From: an uncultured Alistipes sp. | GTDB lineage: Bacteria; Bacteroidota; Bacteroidia; Bacteroidales; Rikenellaceae | NCBI GenBank assembly: GCA_900768015.1 | Contig: CAAGBI010000077.1 | Span: forward strand, 1 to 32,958 | Length of the DNA stretch: 32,958 bases | Direction of reading: 5' to 3' | Shown: positions 15,597 to 25,000 of the stretch, piece by piece | How the letters are laid out: each line of letters opens with the position of its first letter | Numbering within the stretch: position 1 is the stretch's first letter | The notes under the pieces: generated by a model | What the model was told of the DNA's origin: nothing | The model's input: the letters and a program-made list of their open reading frames with translations, nothing else | The model's database searches: none | Position numbers and translations under genes: made by a program

Positions 15597-15604
15597 CAAA
15601 GATA
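15597..15604 (-). promoter_or_regulatory. Putative promoter of the B12 uptake operon
   Basis: TATCTTTG on the minus strand matches TAnnTTTG and lies at the start of the cobalamin aptamer, so the transcript begins with the riboswitch. It is divergent from the prfC promoter 85 bases away. Confidence 0.7.
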
Positions 15605-15688
15605 TGAAAAAAGTTTTAGACTACGGCACACAATCCCCACTTTTTTTACCACTTCAGTGCCACATTTTGCTAATTAACAATTTATTGT

Positions 15689-15696
15689 TATCTTTG
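15689..15696 (+). promoter_or_regulatory. Putative prfC promoter -7 element
   Basis: TATCTTTG matches TAnnTTTG, 28 bases before the prfC ATG at 15724. Confidence 0.7.
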
Positions 15697-15723
15697 CGCC
15701 CTAAAACTTAAAAGACTGTCACT

Positions 15724-17307
15724 ATGGCACTTATTGACGAGATTACAAAACGACGCACATTTGCCGTTATCGCACACCCCGATGCCGGTAAGACAACACT
15801 TACCGAGAAGCTCCTTTTGTTCGGTGGCGCAATCCATGTTGCGGGAGCCGTGAAGAGCAACAAGATTAAGAAGGGTGCAACCTCCGACTTTATGGAGATT
15901 GAGCGTCAGCGTGGTATCTCGGTGGCGACATCTGTGATGGGATTCGAGTATAAGGATGTCAAGATCAACATCCTCGATACCCCAGGCCACGAGGACTTCG
16001 CCGAGGATACTTACCGCACACTCACGGCCGTAGACTCTGTAATCATCGTTATCGACGGTGCTAAGGGTGTTGAGACACAGACACGCCGCTTGATGGATGT
16101 CTGCCGCATGCGCAAGACCCCCGTTATCGTCTTTATCAATAAGCTCGACCGCCCCTCAAAGGACCCATTCGATTTGTTAGACGAGGTAGAGAATGAGCTT
16201 AAGATTAAGGTGCGCCCCTTGGCGTTCCCCATCTCTTCGGGCGATACCTTTAAGGGCGTATATAATATCTACGAGAAAAACCTCTCGCTCTTCACATCTG
16301 ACGAGCGACAGACAGCCGATGCCGAGACCGTCAACATCTCGGACCTTGCATCCAAGGAGATTGAGCAGTACATAGGCGAGAATTTCGCTAAGCAGCTTCG
16401 CGAGAATGTAGACCTCGTGGAGGGCGTTTATGAGCCCTTCCGCCGTGAGGACTACCTCGCAGGTGAGCTCGCCCCCGTATTCTTCGGCTCGGCGGTAAAC
16501 AACTTCGGTGTGCGCGAGTTGTTGGAGTGCTTCATCCGCATCGCCCCATCACCCCGCAACGCCACCACCGCAACCCGCATGGTGGAGCCCTCGGAGAATA
16601 AGCTGACAGGCTTCATCTTTAAGATTCACGCCAACATGGACCCCAACCACCGCGACCGTATCGCCTTTATGAAGATATGTTCGGGTAAGTTCGAGCGTAA
16701 CAAGAACTACCTCCATGTGCGCAGTGGCAAGCAGCTTAAGTTCTCATCTCCCACAGCCTTCATGGCCGAGAAGAAGTCGGTCATCGACGAGGCCTTCCCT
16801 GGCGACATCGTAGGTCTTCACGACACGGGCACCTTCATGATTGGCGACACCTTCACCGAGGGTGAGAAGCTCAAGTTCACGGGCATCCCATCCTTCTCGC
16901 CCGAGCACTTCCGCTACATCGAGAATGCCGACCCCATGAAGTTCAAGCAGCTCGCAAAGGGCATCGACCAGCTTATGGATGAGGGTGTGGCGCAGCTCTT
17001 CACCTCGTCGCTCAACGGCCGCAAGATTATCGGCACGGTAGGTGCACTTCAGTTTGAGGTTATCCAGTACCGCTTGGAGCATGAGTATGGCGCGAAGTGT
17101 CGCTGGGAGCCTATCTCCATTCACAAGGCCTGCTGGATTGAGTCGGAGAATGCCGAGCAGCTCGCCGACTTCAAGCGCCGCAAGCACACCAACATGGCCG
17201 TAGACAAGCATGGCCGCGATGTATTCCTCGCCGACACAAGCTACGCACTGGCTATTGCGCAGGAGAACTTCAAGGACATCACATTCAAGTTCACATCGGA
17301 GGTATAG
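15724..17307 (+). CDS. prfC: Peptide chain release factor 3
   Basis: A 527-residue translational GTPase that recycles release factors RF1/RF2 from the ribosome after peptide release. The GTPase motifs are clear: P-loop AHPDAGKTT (17-25), G3 DTPGH (85-89) and G4 NKLD (139-142), and the switch I region GATSDFMEIERQRGIS is that of RF3 rather than EF-G. Length is the family norm (about 525-530). The small His-rich protein gene starts 17 bases after the stop, so the two may be co-transcribed, though the functions do not obviously connect. Start at 15724 follows the TATCTTTG promoter and gives the usual RF3 N-terminus. Confidence 0.96.
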   Translation: MALIDEITKRRTFAVIAHPDAGKTTLTEKLLLFGGAIHVAGAVKSNKIKKGATSDFMEIERQRGISVATSVMGFEYKDVKINILDTPGHEDFAEDTYRTLTAVDSVIIVIDGAKGVETQTRRLMDVCRMRKTPVIVFINKLDRPSKDPFDLLDEVENELKIKVRPLAFPISSGDTFKGVYNIYEKNLSLFTSDERQTADAETVNISDLASKEIEQYIGENFAKQLRENVDLVEGVYEPFRREDYLAGELAPVFFGSAVNNFGVRELLECFIRIAPSPRNATTATRMVEPSENKLTGFIFKIHANMDPNHRDRIAFMKICSGKFERNKNYLHVRSGKQLKFSSPTAFMAEKKSVIDEAFPGDIVGLHDTGTFMIGDTFTEGEKLKFTGIPSFSPEHFRYIENADPMKFKQLAKGIDQLMDEGVAQLFTSSLNGRKIIGTVGALQFEVIQYRLEHEYGAKCRWEPISIHKACWIESENAEQLADFKRRKHTNMAVDKHGRDVFLADTSYALAIAQENFKDITFKFTSEV

Positions 17308-17323
17308 TCTACCCATAGTATAG

Positions 17324-17665
17324 ATGGCTATAGAGAGAAGAAGAGGGTTATTTGGCGCGCTTATGCTCGCTGTGTTGCTGTTCAATGTAACGGCAACCAC
17401 TCTCTTCATACATAGCCACAACATCGAGGGCACGGAGATTGTCCACTCCCATCCCTACAACCACTCAGGCGCGCACTCGCACACGCGCGGACATATTTTA
17501 TTACTCAACGATGCCTCAATTCACGATGCCCTAATCGTGGAGAGCGTGGCATGCTGCGAGCCCTACTCAACCGAGATTGCTACAATTGAGGAGAGGCACT
17601 ACAGCCCCCAAATTGAGCATCTCTCGCTTCATCATTCGTTACGCGCCCCACCCGCAAAGGCCTAA
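17324..17665 (+). CDS. Small histidine-rich exported or membrane-anchored protein
   Basis: A 113-residue protein with a basic N-terminus and one hydrophobic segment (residues 9-28) that is either a signal peptide or a membrane anchor. Thirteen histidines follow, eight of them within residues 30-57 as HSH, HSHP and HSHTRGH groups, plus a Cys77-Cys78 pair. The His-rich stretch points to binding of a transition metal such as Zn, Cu or Ni in the periplasm. I do not recognise a named family. The next gene on the strand is a TonB receptor with a CGNCG motif, 146 bases away with its own promoter, which supports a joint metal-uptake role by context only. Confidence 0.75.
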   Translation: MAIERRRGLFGALMLAVLLFNVTATTLFIHSHNIEGTEIVHSHPYNHSGAHSHTRGHILLLNDASIHDALIVESVACCEPYSTEIATIEERHYSPQIEHLSLHHSLRAPPAKA

Positions 17666-17716
17666 CACACACAACTTTTTACCCCCACCACACAAGCGTC
17701 ATACCCTAAATTTGGG

Positions 17717-17727
17717 GGTGTGACACC
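17717..17727. promoter_or_regulatory. Small inverted repeat upstream of the TonB receptor promoter
   Basis: GGTGT-G-ACACC is a perfect 5+5 palindrome about 47 bases before the TACCTTTG element. It could be an operator half-site pair for a metal regulator, but it is short enough to be chance. Confidence 0.2.
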
Positions 17728-17773
17728 ACACTTTTACCGCGATTAGGCGATTGCGTCGCCCCTGTCGCGTGTG

Positions 17774-17781
17774 TACCTTTG
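17774..17781 (+). promoter_or_regulatory. Putative promoter of the TonB-dependent receptor
   Basis: TACCTTTG matches TAnnTTTG, 30 bases before the ATG at 17812. Confidence 0.6.
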
Positions 17782-17811
17782 CAACACAAACAGAAAAAAA
17801 TGTAACACACA

Positions 17812-20160
17812 ATGAAGCACCTATTATTAATCCTCACACTTGCAATTCTTCCCCTTGCCGCAGAGGCAAAAATAGATGTTCCAGAGTCACCCAATGTGCA
17901 GATAATCCGTAGCACAACAAATAAAAATTCTGACTCTAACATCTTTGGTCACATCATCGACACCACAACAAAGGAGCATATCCCCTACGCTACCATAGCC
18001 ATTAAGGGCACAACCATAGGTTGCGCAGCCAACAGCTCGGGACACTACATTTTGAATAACCTCCCCGTGGGCGAGCAGCAGGTTGTCGTATCGGCAATCG
18101 GCTACGAGACCATCGAGCTCACATTCAACATCAAGGCCAACACATCCATGGAGCTCAACTTCGTGCTCGATGAGTCAAATACCCTTGTAGATGAGGTTGT
18201 TGTGTCGGCTACGCGCAACGAGACAAACCGCCGTACGACATCTACCGTTGTGAATGTAGCCTCAGCAAAGCTCTTCGAGAGCACCGCATCGTCGAACCTC
18301 TCAGAGGCGATGAACTTCCAGTCGGGACTCCGCGTGGAGAACACCTGCGGTAACTGCGGTGCGCCACAGCTCCGCATCAACGGCCTCGAGGGTCAGTACT
18401 CGCAGATATTGCTCGACAGCCGCGCCATCTTCTCATCCTTAGCGGGCGTCTATGGCCTCGACCTTATGCCCGTGGCGATGGTTGAGCGTGTGGAGGTTAT
18501 CCGCGGTGGCGGCTCGGCGCTCTACGGCTCGAGCGCTATCGGTGGCGTGGTGAACATCATCACCAAGGACCCCGTGCGTAACACCCTCTCGCTCTCTAAT
18601 ACCACAAATATTATGGAGGATGGCACACCCGACATCAACACCTCTGTTGGTGGCGCCTTCGTGTCGGACGACTACAAACTCGGTGCTTATGTCTTCGGTC
18701 AGGTGAAGTATCGCGACGGCTACGACCGCAACGACGACGGCTTCTCGGATATCACACGCCTACGCTCCGAGACCGTGGGCTTCCGCACCTACTACAAGAC
18801 TTCGGCACACTCGCGCATCACGGGTGAGTATCACCACATCCACGACTTCCGCCGTGGTGGCGACAACCTCGATGGCGCACCCCACATGTCCTACATCTGC
18901 GAGCAGATTGACCACAACATCGACGGCGGTAGCCTCAAGTTCGACTACTTCCCCAATATGCGCCACCGCGCGAGCATCTACGCCTCGGCACAGGGCATCA
19001 GCCGCGCAACATACTTCGGTGCCGACATGAACCCCGATGCCTATGGCACAACCAAGGACTTGACCTTCGTGGCGGGTGGTCAGTACACCCACAACTACAA
19101 AGCCGGCCTTCCCGCGGAGCTTACTGCAGGCGTTGAGTACAACTACAACTCGTTGAACGACTACTACATAGCCACACAGCGCCGCCTCGACCAGCAGACC
19201 TCAACCATCGGTCTCTTTGCGCAGAACGAGTGGAAGAGCGACAAGGTTAACTTCCTCATCGGCTTCCGCCTCGACAAGCACAACATGATCGACCGCCCCA
19301 TCTTCGCGCCCCGTGCGAATGTGCGCTATAGCCCCATCGAGGACCTCGGCTTGCGCCTTTCGTACTCAAGCGGTTATCGCGCGCCACAGGCATATAACGA
19401 GGACTTGCATATCGACGCCCTCAACCACTCGGTATCTATCATCGAGATAGACCCCAACCTGCGCCCCGAGTTCTCGCACTCGTTCAGCGCATCGGCAGAC
19501 TACTACCACTCGTTCGGTCGCCTGCAGACCAACTTCCTCGTGGAGGGCTTCTACACCATGCTCGACGATGTATTTACGCTTGAAAATACTAGCGAGAAGT
19601 ACGACGAGGAGGGCAACCACTTTATCTATAAGACACGCCGCAACGCTGCGGGCGCGCGCATCGGTGGCATCACCGCGGAGGTCAAGCTCGGCATCCCCAA
19701 CACCTTCGATGTGCAGCTCGGCTACACCTTCCAGAAGAGCCTCTATGTAGAGCCCGAGAAGTGGAGCGAGGATGTCGAGGCACAGCGCACCATGTTCCGC
19801 TCGCCCGATCATTACGGCTACCTCAACGCCAAGTACTTTATCACCAAGGATTTCAACGCCTCGTTGTTCGGCACATATACAGGTCCTATGCTTGTTCAGC
19901 ACTCGGCATATACCGACATCTTTGGCACTGAGCACCCCGACTCTGAGACACGCACACAGTCATTCTGGGACTTCGGCTTCAAGCTCAGCTACACCTTTTC
20001 GCTCTCGAATGTGGTGAGCCTGGAGATTAATGCGGGCATGAAGAATATTTTTGACTCATATCAGCGCGACATCGACATGGGTGCAGGCCGCGACTCGGCA
20101 TATATCTACGGTCCCGCCCTTCCCCGCACCTACTTCTTCGGCGTGAAGTTGTTCTTGTAG
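17812..20160 (+). CDS. TonB-dependent receptor with CarboxypepD-like domain and CGNCG plug motif, probable metal or metal-chelate transporter
   Basis: A 782-residue outer-membrane receptor. A signal peptide (1-19, ending AEA) is followed by a carboxypeptidase-regulatory-like domain (about 43-120: GHIIDTTTKEHIPYATIAIKGTTIG), a possible TonB-contact segment VDEVVVSATR, a plug (about 130-255) and a long barrel ending YFFGVKLFL. The plug holds Cys179-Gly-Asn-Cys182-Gly followed by APQLRINGLEGQYSQILLD, a feature of a subgroup of Bacteroidota receptors; the cysteines may bind a metal. No SusD partner follows, so this is not a glycan system. The upstream His-rich protein suggests zinc or copper, but heme or a siderophore cannot be excluded. 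A hairpin terminator and repeat F follow. Confidence 0.87.
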   Translation: MKHLLLILTLAILPLAAEAKIDVPESPNVQIIRSTTNKNSDSNIFGHIIDTTTKEHIPYATIAIKGTTIGCAANSSGHYILNNLPVGEQQVVVSAIGYETIELTFNIKANTSMELNFVLDESNTLVDEVVVSATRNETNRRTTSTVVNVASAKLFESTASSNLSEAMNFQSGLRVENTCGNCGAPQLRINGLEGQYSQILLDSRAIFSSLAGVYGLDLMPVAMVERVEVIRGGGSALYGSSAIGGVVNIITKDPVRNTLSLSNTTNIMEDGTPDINTSVGGAFVSDDYKLGAYVFGQVKYRDGYDRNDDGFSDITRLRSETVGFRTYYKTSAHSRITGEYHHIHDFRRGGDNLDGAPHMSYICEQIDHNIDGGSLKFDYFPNMRHRASIYASAQGISRATYFGADMNPDAYGTTKDLTFVAGGQYTHNYKAGLPAELTAGVEYNYNSLNDYYIATQRRLDQQTSTIGLFAQNEWKSDKVNFLIGFRLDKHNMIDRPIFAPRANVRYSPIEDLGLRLSYSSGYRAPQAYNEDLHIDALNHSVSIIEIDPNLRPEFSHSFSASADYYHSFGRLQTNFLVEGFYTMLDDVFTLENTSEKYDEEGNHFIYKTRRNAAGARIGGITAEVKLGIPNTFDVQLGYTFQKSLYVEPEKWSEDVEAQRTMFRSPDHYGYLNAKYFITKDFNASLFGTYTGPMLVQHSAYTDIFGTEHPDSETRTQSFWDFGFKLSYTFSLSNVVSLEINAGMKNIFDSYQRDIDMGAGRDSAYIYGPALPRTYFFGVKLFL

Positions 20161-20186
20161 AGCAAGTTAAGAGACAAAAATAATAA

Positions 20187-20228
20187 GAGCGGCTTTGTGG
20201 ACACTGAGGTCTGCGGAGCCGCTTTGTT
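20187..20228 (+). terminator. Terminator of the TonB receptor gene
   Basis: GCGGCT (20189-20194) pairs with AGCCGC (20217-20222) followed by TTTGTTGT. It directly adjoins repeat copy F. Confidence 0.6.
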
Positions 20229-20347
20229 GTCAGAATAGTGTAGATACAACGCTCGGCAAAATTCGAGACGATGGGCTGTACTAAAGCGTACTGCTCATTG
20301 TCTCGATATTTTGTTAGCGGCAGTAGATGCGCTATTATCACAACAAA
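20223..20347 (-). repeat. Palindromic element, copy F
   Basis: A full copy with outer arms TTTGTTGTCAGAATAG and CTATTATCACAACAAA, again complementary except for CAG/GAT. The central stem pairs 20263-20269 (TCGAGAC) with 20300-20306 (GTCTCGA). It shares CAACGCTCGGCAAAAT with copy E, just outside a stem of different sequence. Unlike A, E, G and H it lies in reverse orientation relative to its neighbour genes and ends only 17 bases before the MATE promoter element. Confidence 0.75.
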
Positions 20348-20363
20348 GTAACAACTTTTTTTG

Positions 20364-20371
20364 TATCTTTG
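20364..20371 (+). promoter_or_regulatory. Putative MATE gene promoter, almost on the start codon
   Basis: TATCTTTG matches TAnnTTTG and ends 8 bases before the ATG at 20380, leaving room for an mRNA leader of only a few bases. Confidence 0.6.
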
Positions 20372-20379
20372 CGGCTCGA

Positions 20380-21759
20380 ATGAGCCTACTCACAAAATAC
20401 ACACCATACTACAAGCGACTGCTGAAGCTCGCGCTACCCGTCATCGTTGCACAGGCGGGGCAGCTCACTACGCAGTTTGCCGACACGGCTATGGTGGGTC
20501 AGTATGGTGGCGAGGACCCCGTACCCTTGGCTGCGGTGTCGCTGGGCAGCTCGCTCTTTTTGCTGATATATCTTGCCGCGCTTGGTCTTGCTATGGCCAT
20601 CACCCCTCTTGTGGGCGAGTACTATGCGCGAGGCAACCGTCGCAGAGTGGGTCACCTCTTCCAAAATGGCATAGTCTACTCGCTGGCTATCGGCGTTGTG
20701 GGCACGGCTATAGCGCTGGCCCTGAGACCATTTATCAGCGTATTGGGCGAGTGGATGTCGAGCCCTGGGGAGAGCGTCGAGGCGGTGGCAGAGATGGCTC
20801 TACCCTACTACGACATGCTCGTGTGGAGCATCATGCCGCTGATGGCATTCCTCGCCGTGAAGCAGTTCTTGGAGGGCATTGGCAACACCAAGATAGCGAT
20901 GTGGATAACGCTTATGGGCAACATCGCCAATGTGGCGCTCAACTACATCTTCATCTTCGGTAAGTGCGGCATTGAGCCTATGGGTGCCGAGGGCGCAGGA
21001 TTGGCTACGCTCCTCTCGCGCGTGGGACAGATGGGTGCCATTATAGCGGTATTCTTCCTCTGGAAGCGCCTGCGCATATACCGCACATTCTTTAGCCGTA
21101 AGGCGGTAACACTCAAGCACATATCATCACTCATAAAGATAGGCTTCCCCATCTCGTTCCAGATGATTTTGGAGTCGGCAGCCTTCATTCTAACATCTAT
21201 CCTCGCGCTATCATTCGGCAAGGTTGCGGCGGGCTCCATGCAGGTAGCCTTCAGCATCGCCAATGTGGCGTGGATGATAACCGTGGCGATAGGCTCGGCC
21301 TCGACCATCCTCGTGTCACACATCCACGGCAACCGCCACACCAAGGAGTTGCGCCCCACGGTGGCAGCGACATACCACCTCGGACTCCTTTGGGCTACGC
21401 TTATGGCCGTAGTATTTGTCACTCTGCGCCAGCCCATTGCAGCGATATTTACCGACAATGCCGAGGTCATAGCACTCACGGCCGAGTTGATGCTTCTCAT
21501 CGCCATTTACCAGTTCTCGGACTCGGTGCAGGGCCTGTCAATCAGCATGATGCGCGGCATGCAGGATGTCAAAATTATCATGCCCATTGTGCTGTGCAGC
21601 TACCTCGTTTTGAATATCCCCATAGGCGTTCTTCTGGCCTATCACTTCGATATGGGATGCCACGGCTTAGTCGTTGGTCTTATCGTAGGACTAAGCTCTG
21701 CCGCCCTAATGACAGCCCTTCGCCTACGCAAAAGGGTCGCACTCGCTGAAAAAAAGTAG
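20380..21759 (+). CDS. MATE family multidrug/Na+ (or H+) antiporter
   Basis: A 459-residue inner-membrane protein with twelve hydrophobic segments in two homologous halves. The N-terminal LALPVIVAQAGQLTTQFADTAMVGQYGG and the second-half IGFPISFQMILESAAFILTSILALSFG are typical NorM/MATE repeats. These proteins export cationic drugs or metabolites driven by Na+ or H+ entry. The ATG at 20380 gives the usual MATE N-terminus; an earlier ATG at 20311 lies inside repeat F upstream of the promoter and is unlikely. Substrate cannot be read from sequence. A Na+-driven role would fit with the Na+-pumping NQR in the same window, but that is speculation. Confidence 0.92.
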   Translation: MSLLTKYTPYYKRLLKLALPVIVAQAGQLTTQFADTAMVGQYGGEDPVPLAAVSLGSSLFLLIYLAALGLAMAITPLVGEYYARGNRRRVGHLFQNGIVYSLAIGVVGTAIALALRPFISVLGEWMSSPGESVEAVAEMALPYYDMLVWSIMPLMAFLAVKQFLEGIGNTKIAMWITLMGNIANVALNYIFIFGKCGIEPMGAEGAGLATLLSRVGQMGAIIAVFFLWKRLRIYRTFFSRKAVTLKHISSLIKIGFPISFQMILESAAFILTSILALSFGKVAAGSMQVAFSIANVAWMITVAIGSASTILVSHIHGNRHTKELRPTVAATYHLGLLWATLMAVVFVTLRQPIAAIFTDNAEVIALTAELMLLIAIYQFSDSVQGLSISMMRGMQDVKIIMPIVLCSYLVLNIPIGVLLAYHFDMGCHGLVVGLIVGLSSAALMTALRLRKRVALAEKK

Positions 21760-21873
21760 CAATTGGGCTGAAAAACAATACCATTCAGCACTCAAAAATG
21801 CCCGTTCGGGAGGTTATTGCTATTATTTATTAAAAAAACTTAATAAATATTTCCCCACTTTAGATAATTTTGC

Positions 21874-21881
21874 TATCTTTG
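21874..21881 (+). promoter_or_regulatory. Putative promoter of the glycogen synthase-phosphorylase gene
   Basis: TATCTTTG matches TAnnTTTG. It leaves a leader of about 125 bases before the ATG at 22014, longer than most leaders in this window. Confidence 0.65.
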
Positions 21882-22013
21882 CAATTTGATTAACCATACC
21901 CTTTCACGGCGGTAGCTTTTGTATATCAAGAGGTTTCAACGACGGTGATCACTTCAAAATGTGAGAGTTTGCAAGGGTGATAGTTAGAAAAATTATTTTA
22001 ATAAAAAACTAAT

Positions 22014-25000
22014 ATGAGTAATGTAAATTTGACTCCTGACTACTTGTTCGAGGTTAGTTGGGAGGTGTGCAACAAGGTGGGCGGCATTCACACCGTTATC
22101 GCCTCGAAGGCACCAACAGTGAAGCGCGAGCTCGGTGATAACTACATCACCATCGGCCCCGACTTCTCGTCAGACTATGTTAGCCCAGAGTTCGTGGAGG
22201 ACACAACGCTCATGGCAGCATGGCGCGAGTCACTCTACAACAAAGGCGTGCGCGTTCGCATCGGCCGTTGGGCTATCGAGAGCAACCCCATCGCAATTCT
22301 TATCGACTTCAAGTCGTTCATCCGCGAGAAGGATGACATCCTCAAGCAGCTATGGGAGGCTTACAATGTAGACTCGCTCTCGGGTCAGTGGGACTACATC
22401 GAGCCCGTATTGTTCGGCCACGCAGCAGGTGTTGTTATCGCATCGTTCGCAGAGACTATGTGCCAGCCCTCAAACAAGATCGTGGCACACTTCCACGAGT
22501 GGATGGCGGCAGCAGGCTCGCTCTACTTGCACGACAACGCGCCATATGTTGCAACCGTATTCTCTACACACGCAACAGTTATGGGTCGCTGCATCGCTGG
22601 CAACCGCTTGCCTCTCTACAACGACCTTCACAAGTTTAACGCCGATGAGCTCGCACGCCAGTTCAATGTAATGGCAAAGCACTCTTTGGAGAAGGCTGGT
22701 GCTACCTATGCTGACGCCTTCCTCACAGTTAGCGACATCACAGCTAACGAGTGCCGCTACTTGCTCGGTCGCGAGGTTACTCGCATCACTCCTAACGGCT
22801 TCGAGAATGGCTTCGTTCCCGCTGAGGCAAAGCTCGCAGAGCTTCGCGCAGCATCACGCCGCAAGCTTATCGATGTGGCACGCGCTACATGGGGCTACGA
22901 CTTCGCTGAGGATACACTCATCGTAGCATCAAGCGGTCGTTACGAGTTCCACAACAAGGGTCTCGATGTATTCCTCGAGTCACTCAAGCAGCTCGCAACA
23001 AGCAACATCAACCGCGATGTATTGGCCGTAATCGCAGTTCCCGCAGGCAACACTGGCGCCCGCGAGGACCTCGCACAGCACCTCGCTAACGGCAGCGCTA
23101 TCGACCCTGCACAGAAGCGTTACCTCACACACCACCTCGAGGCAGAGGCATGGGACCAGGTATCTCAGTCTATCGATGGCAGCATCCTCTCTACATCTGC
23201 TTCGCGCGTGAAGGTTCTCTTCGTGCCTACATACCTCAACGGCAACGACGGCATCTTCAACATGCCCTACTACGACATGTTGGCAGGTGTTGACCTCACA
23301 ATCTTCGCATCATACTACGAGCCATGGGGCTACACACCCCTCGAGTCAGTAGCATACGGCGTTCCTACCGTTACAACTACTTTGGCAGGCTTCGGCATGT
23401 GGGTGGCAAAGCAGGCAGAGCACAAGGGCGTAGACATCGTACGCCGCGACGACTACAACACTCGCGAGGTTGTACTCCAGATTACAGACATCCTCAAGCA
23501 CTACATGGATATGAACGCTGAGGAGTATGCCGAGGCACGCAAGGGCGCTATGGAGATTTCGAACACAGCACTCTGGAAGCGTCTCTTCAAGGAGTATAAG
23601 CAGGCATACGAGGAGGCTATCGACAACTCTGTATCACGCACAAACCGCGTACTTATCGACGGTGGCGACCGTTCGGAGCAGATTAACTTCGTGCGCCAGC
23701 AGCTCACATCTAACCGTCCCTCATGGCACCGTCTCATGGTCGAGAAGGGCATTCCTGCACGCCTTAAGGCCCTCGAGGAGCTCTCACGCAACCTCTGGTG
23801 GTGCTGGACAGTTGCTGCACGCGACTTGTTCGAGTCGGTAGATCCCGAGCTTTGGGTAAAGGTAGACCGCAACCCTATCGTATTGTTGGATAAGCTCACA
23901 GCAACACGCTGCGAGGAGCTCTGCAACGACAAGGAGTTCCTTGCACGCATGGACGCAGTATATAAGGAGTTCACCGACTACATGGCCGAGAAGCCAGCAC
24001 CTGAGCACGCAAAGGTTGCTTACTTCTCTATGGAGTATGGTTTGCACTCAACACTTAAGATCTACTCTGGTGGCCTCGGTATCTTGGCAGGTGACTACCT
24101 CAAGGAGGCTTCAGACCGCAATGTAGGCATGGTAGCAGTGGGTCTCTTGTACCGCTACGGCTACTTCACACAGCGTCTCTCGGCACAGGGTGCTCAGGAG
24201 GCTACATACGAGGCACAGAACTTCTTCAAGCTTCCTATCTCTCCCGTACGCGACGAGGATGGCAACTGGATCACTACACAGGTAGCGTTCCCTGGCCGTA
24301 CACTCTCTGCGCGCGTTTGGAAGTGCCAGGTAGGTCGTACAGACCTCTACCTCTTGGATGCTGACTACGAGGCAAACCTCGAGGAGGATCGTCAGGTTAC
24401 ATACCACCTCTACGGTGGCGACTGGGAGAACCGCTTGAAGCAGGAGATCTTGCTCGGTGTCGGTGGTATCCGCGCCCTCGTAAAGATGGGCATCAAGCAG
24501 CAGGTTTACCACTGCAACGAGGGTCACGCAGCGTTCATCAACATTGAGCGTATCCGCAACCTCATCGCTAAGAAGCGCCTCTCGTTCTCTGAGGCTATGG
24601 AGGTAGTACGCTCTTCATCGCTGTTTACTACACACACTCCCGTGCCCGCAGGTCACGATGCGTTCCCCGAGTCGATGATTCGTCAGTATATGTCACACTA
24701 CCCCGATGTACTCGGCATCACATGGGATCAGTTCATCAACCTCGGTAAGACTAACCCCAACGACCCCAACGAGAAGTTCTCAATGTCAGTATTGGCATGT
24801 AACCTCTCACAGGAGGTTAACGGTGTGTCATGGTTGCACGGTGAGGTATCTAAGGAGATTCTCGGCAACATGTGGCCTGGTTACTTCAAGAACGAGCTCC
24901 ACATCGGCTATGTGACTAACGGTGTTCACTTCCCAACATGGGTAGCATCGAACCTCCGCCGCCTCTACGCTAAGTACTTCGGCGACGCCTTCTCTGGTCA

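Noticed and set aside
15418..15711. A 97-residue open frame on the plus strand
   Set aside because: It covers the antisense of the cobalamin riboswitch and two promoters; the RNA structure explains the sequence better.
16744..17433. A 229-residue open frame on the minus strand
   Set aside because: It is antisense to prfC and the His-rich gene; the sense genes have clear motifs, this one has none.
21760..21830. Possible degenerate palindromic element after the MATE gene
   Set aside because: GGGCTGAA and TTCAGC recall copy G's central stem, but the conserved ends and the GTAC tip are missing, so chance is as likely.
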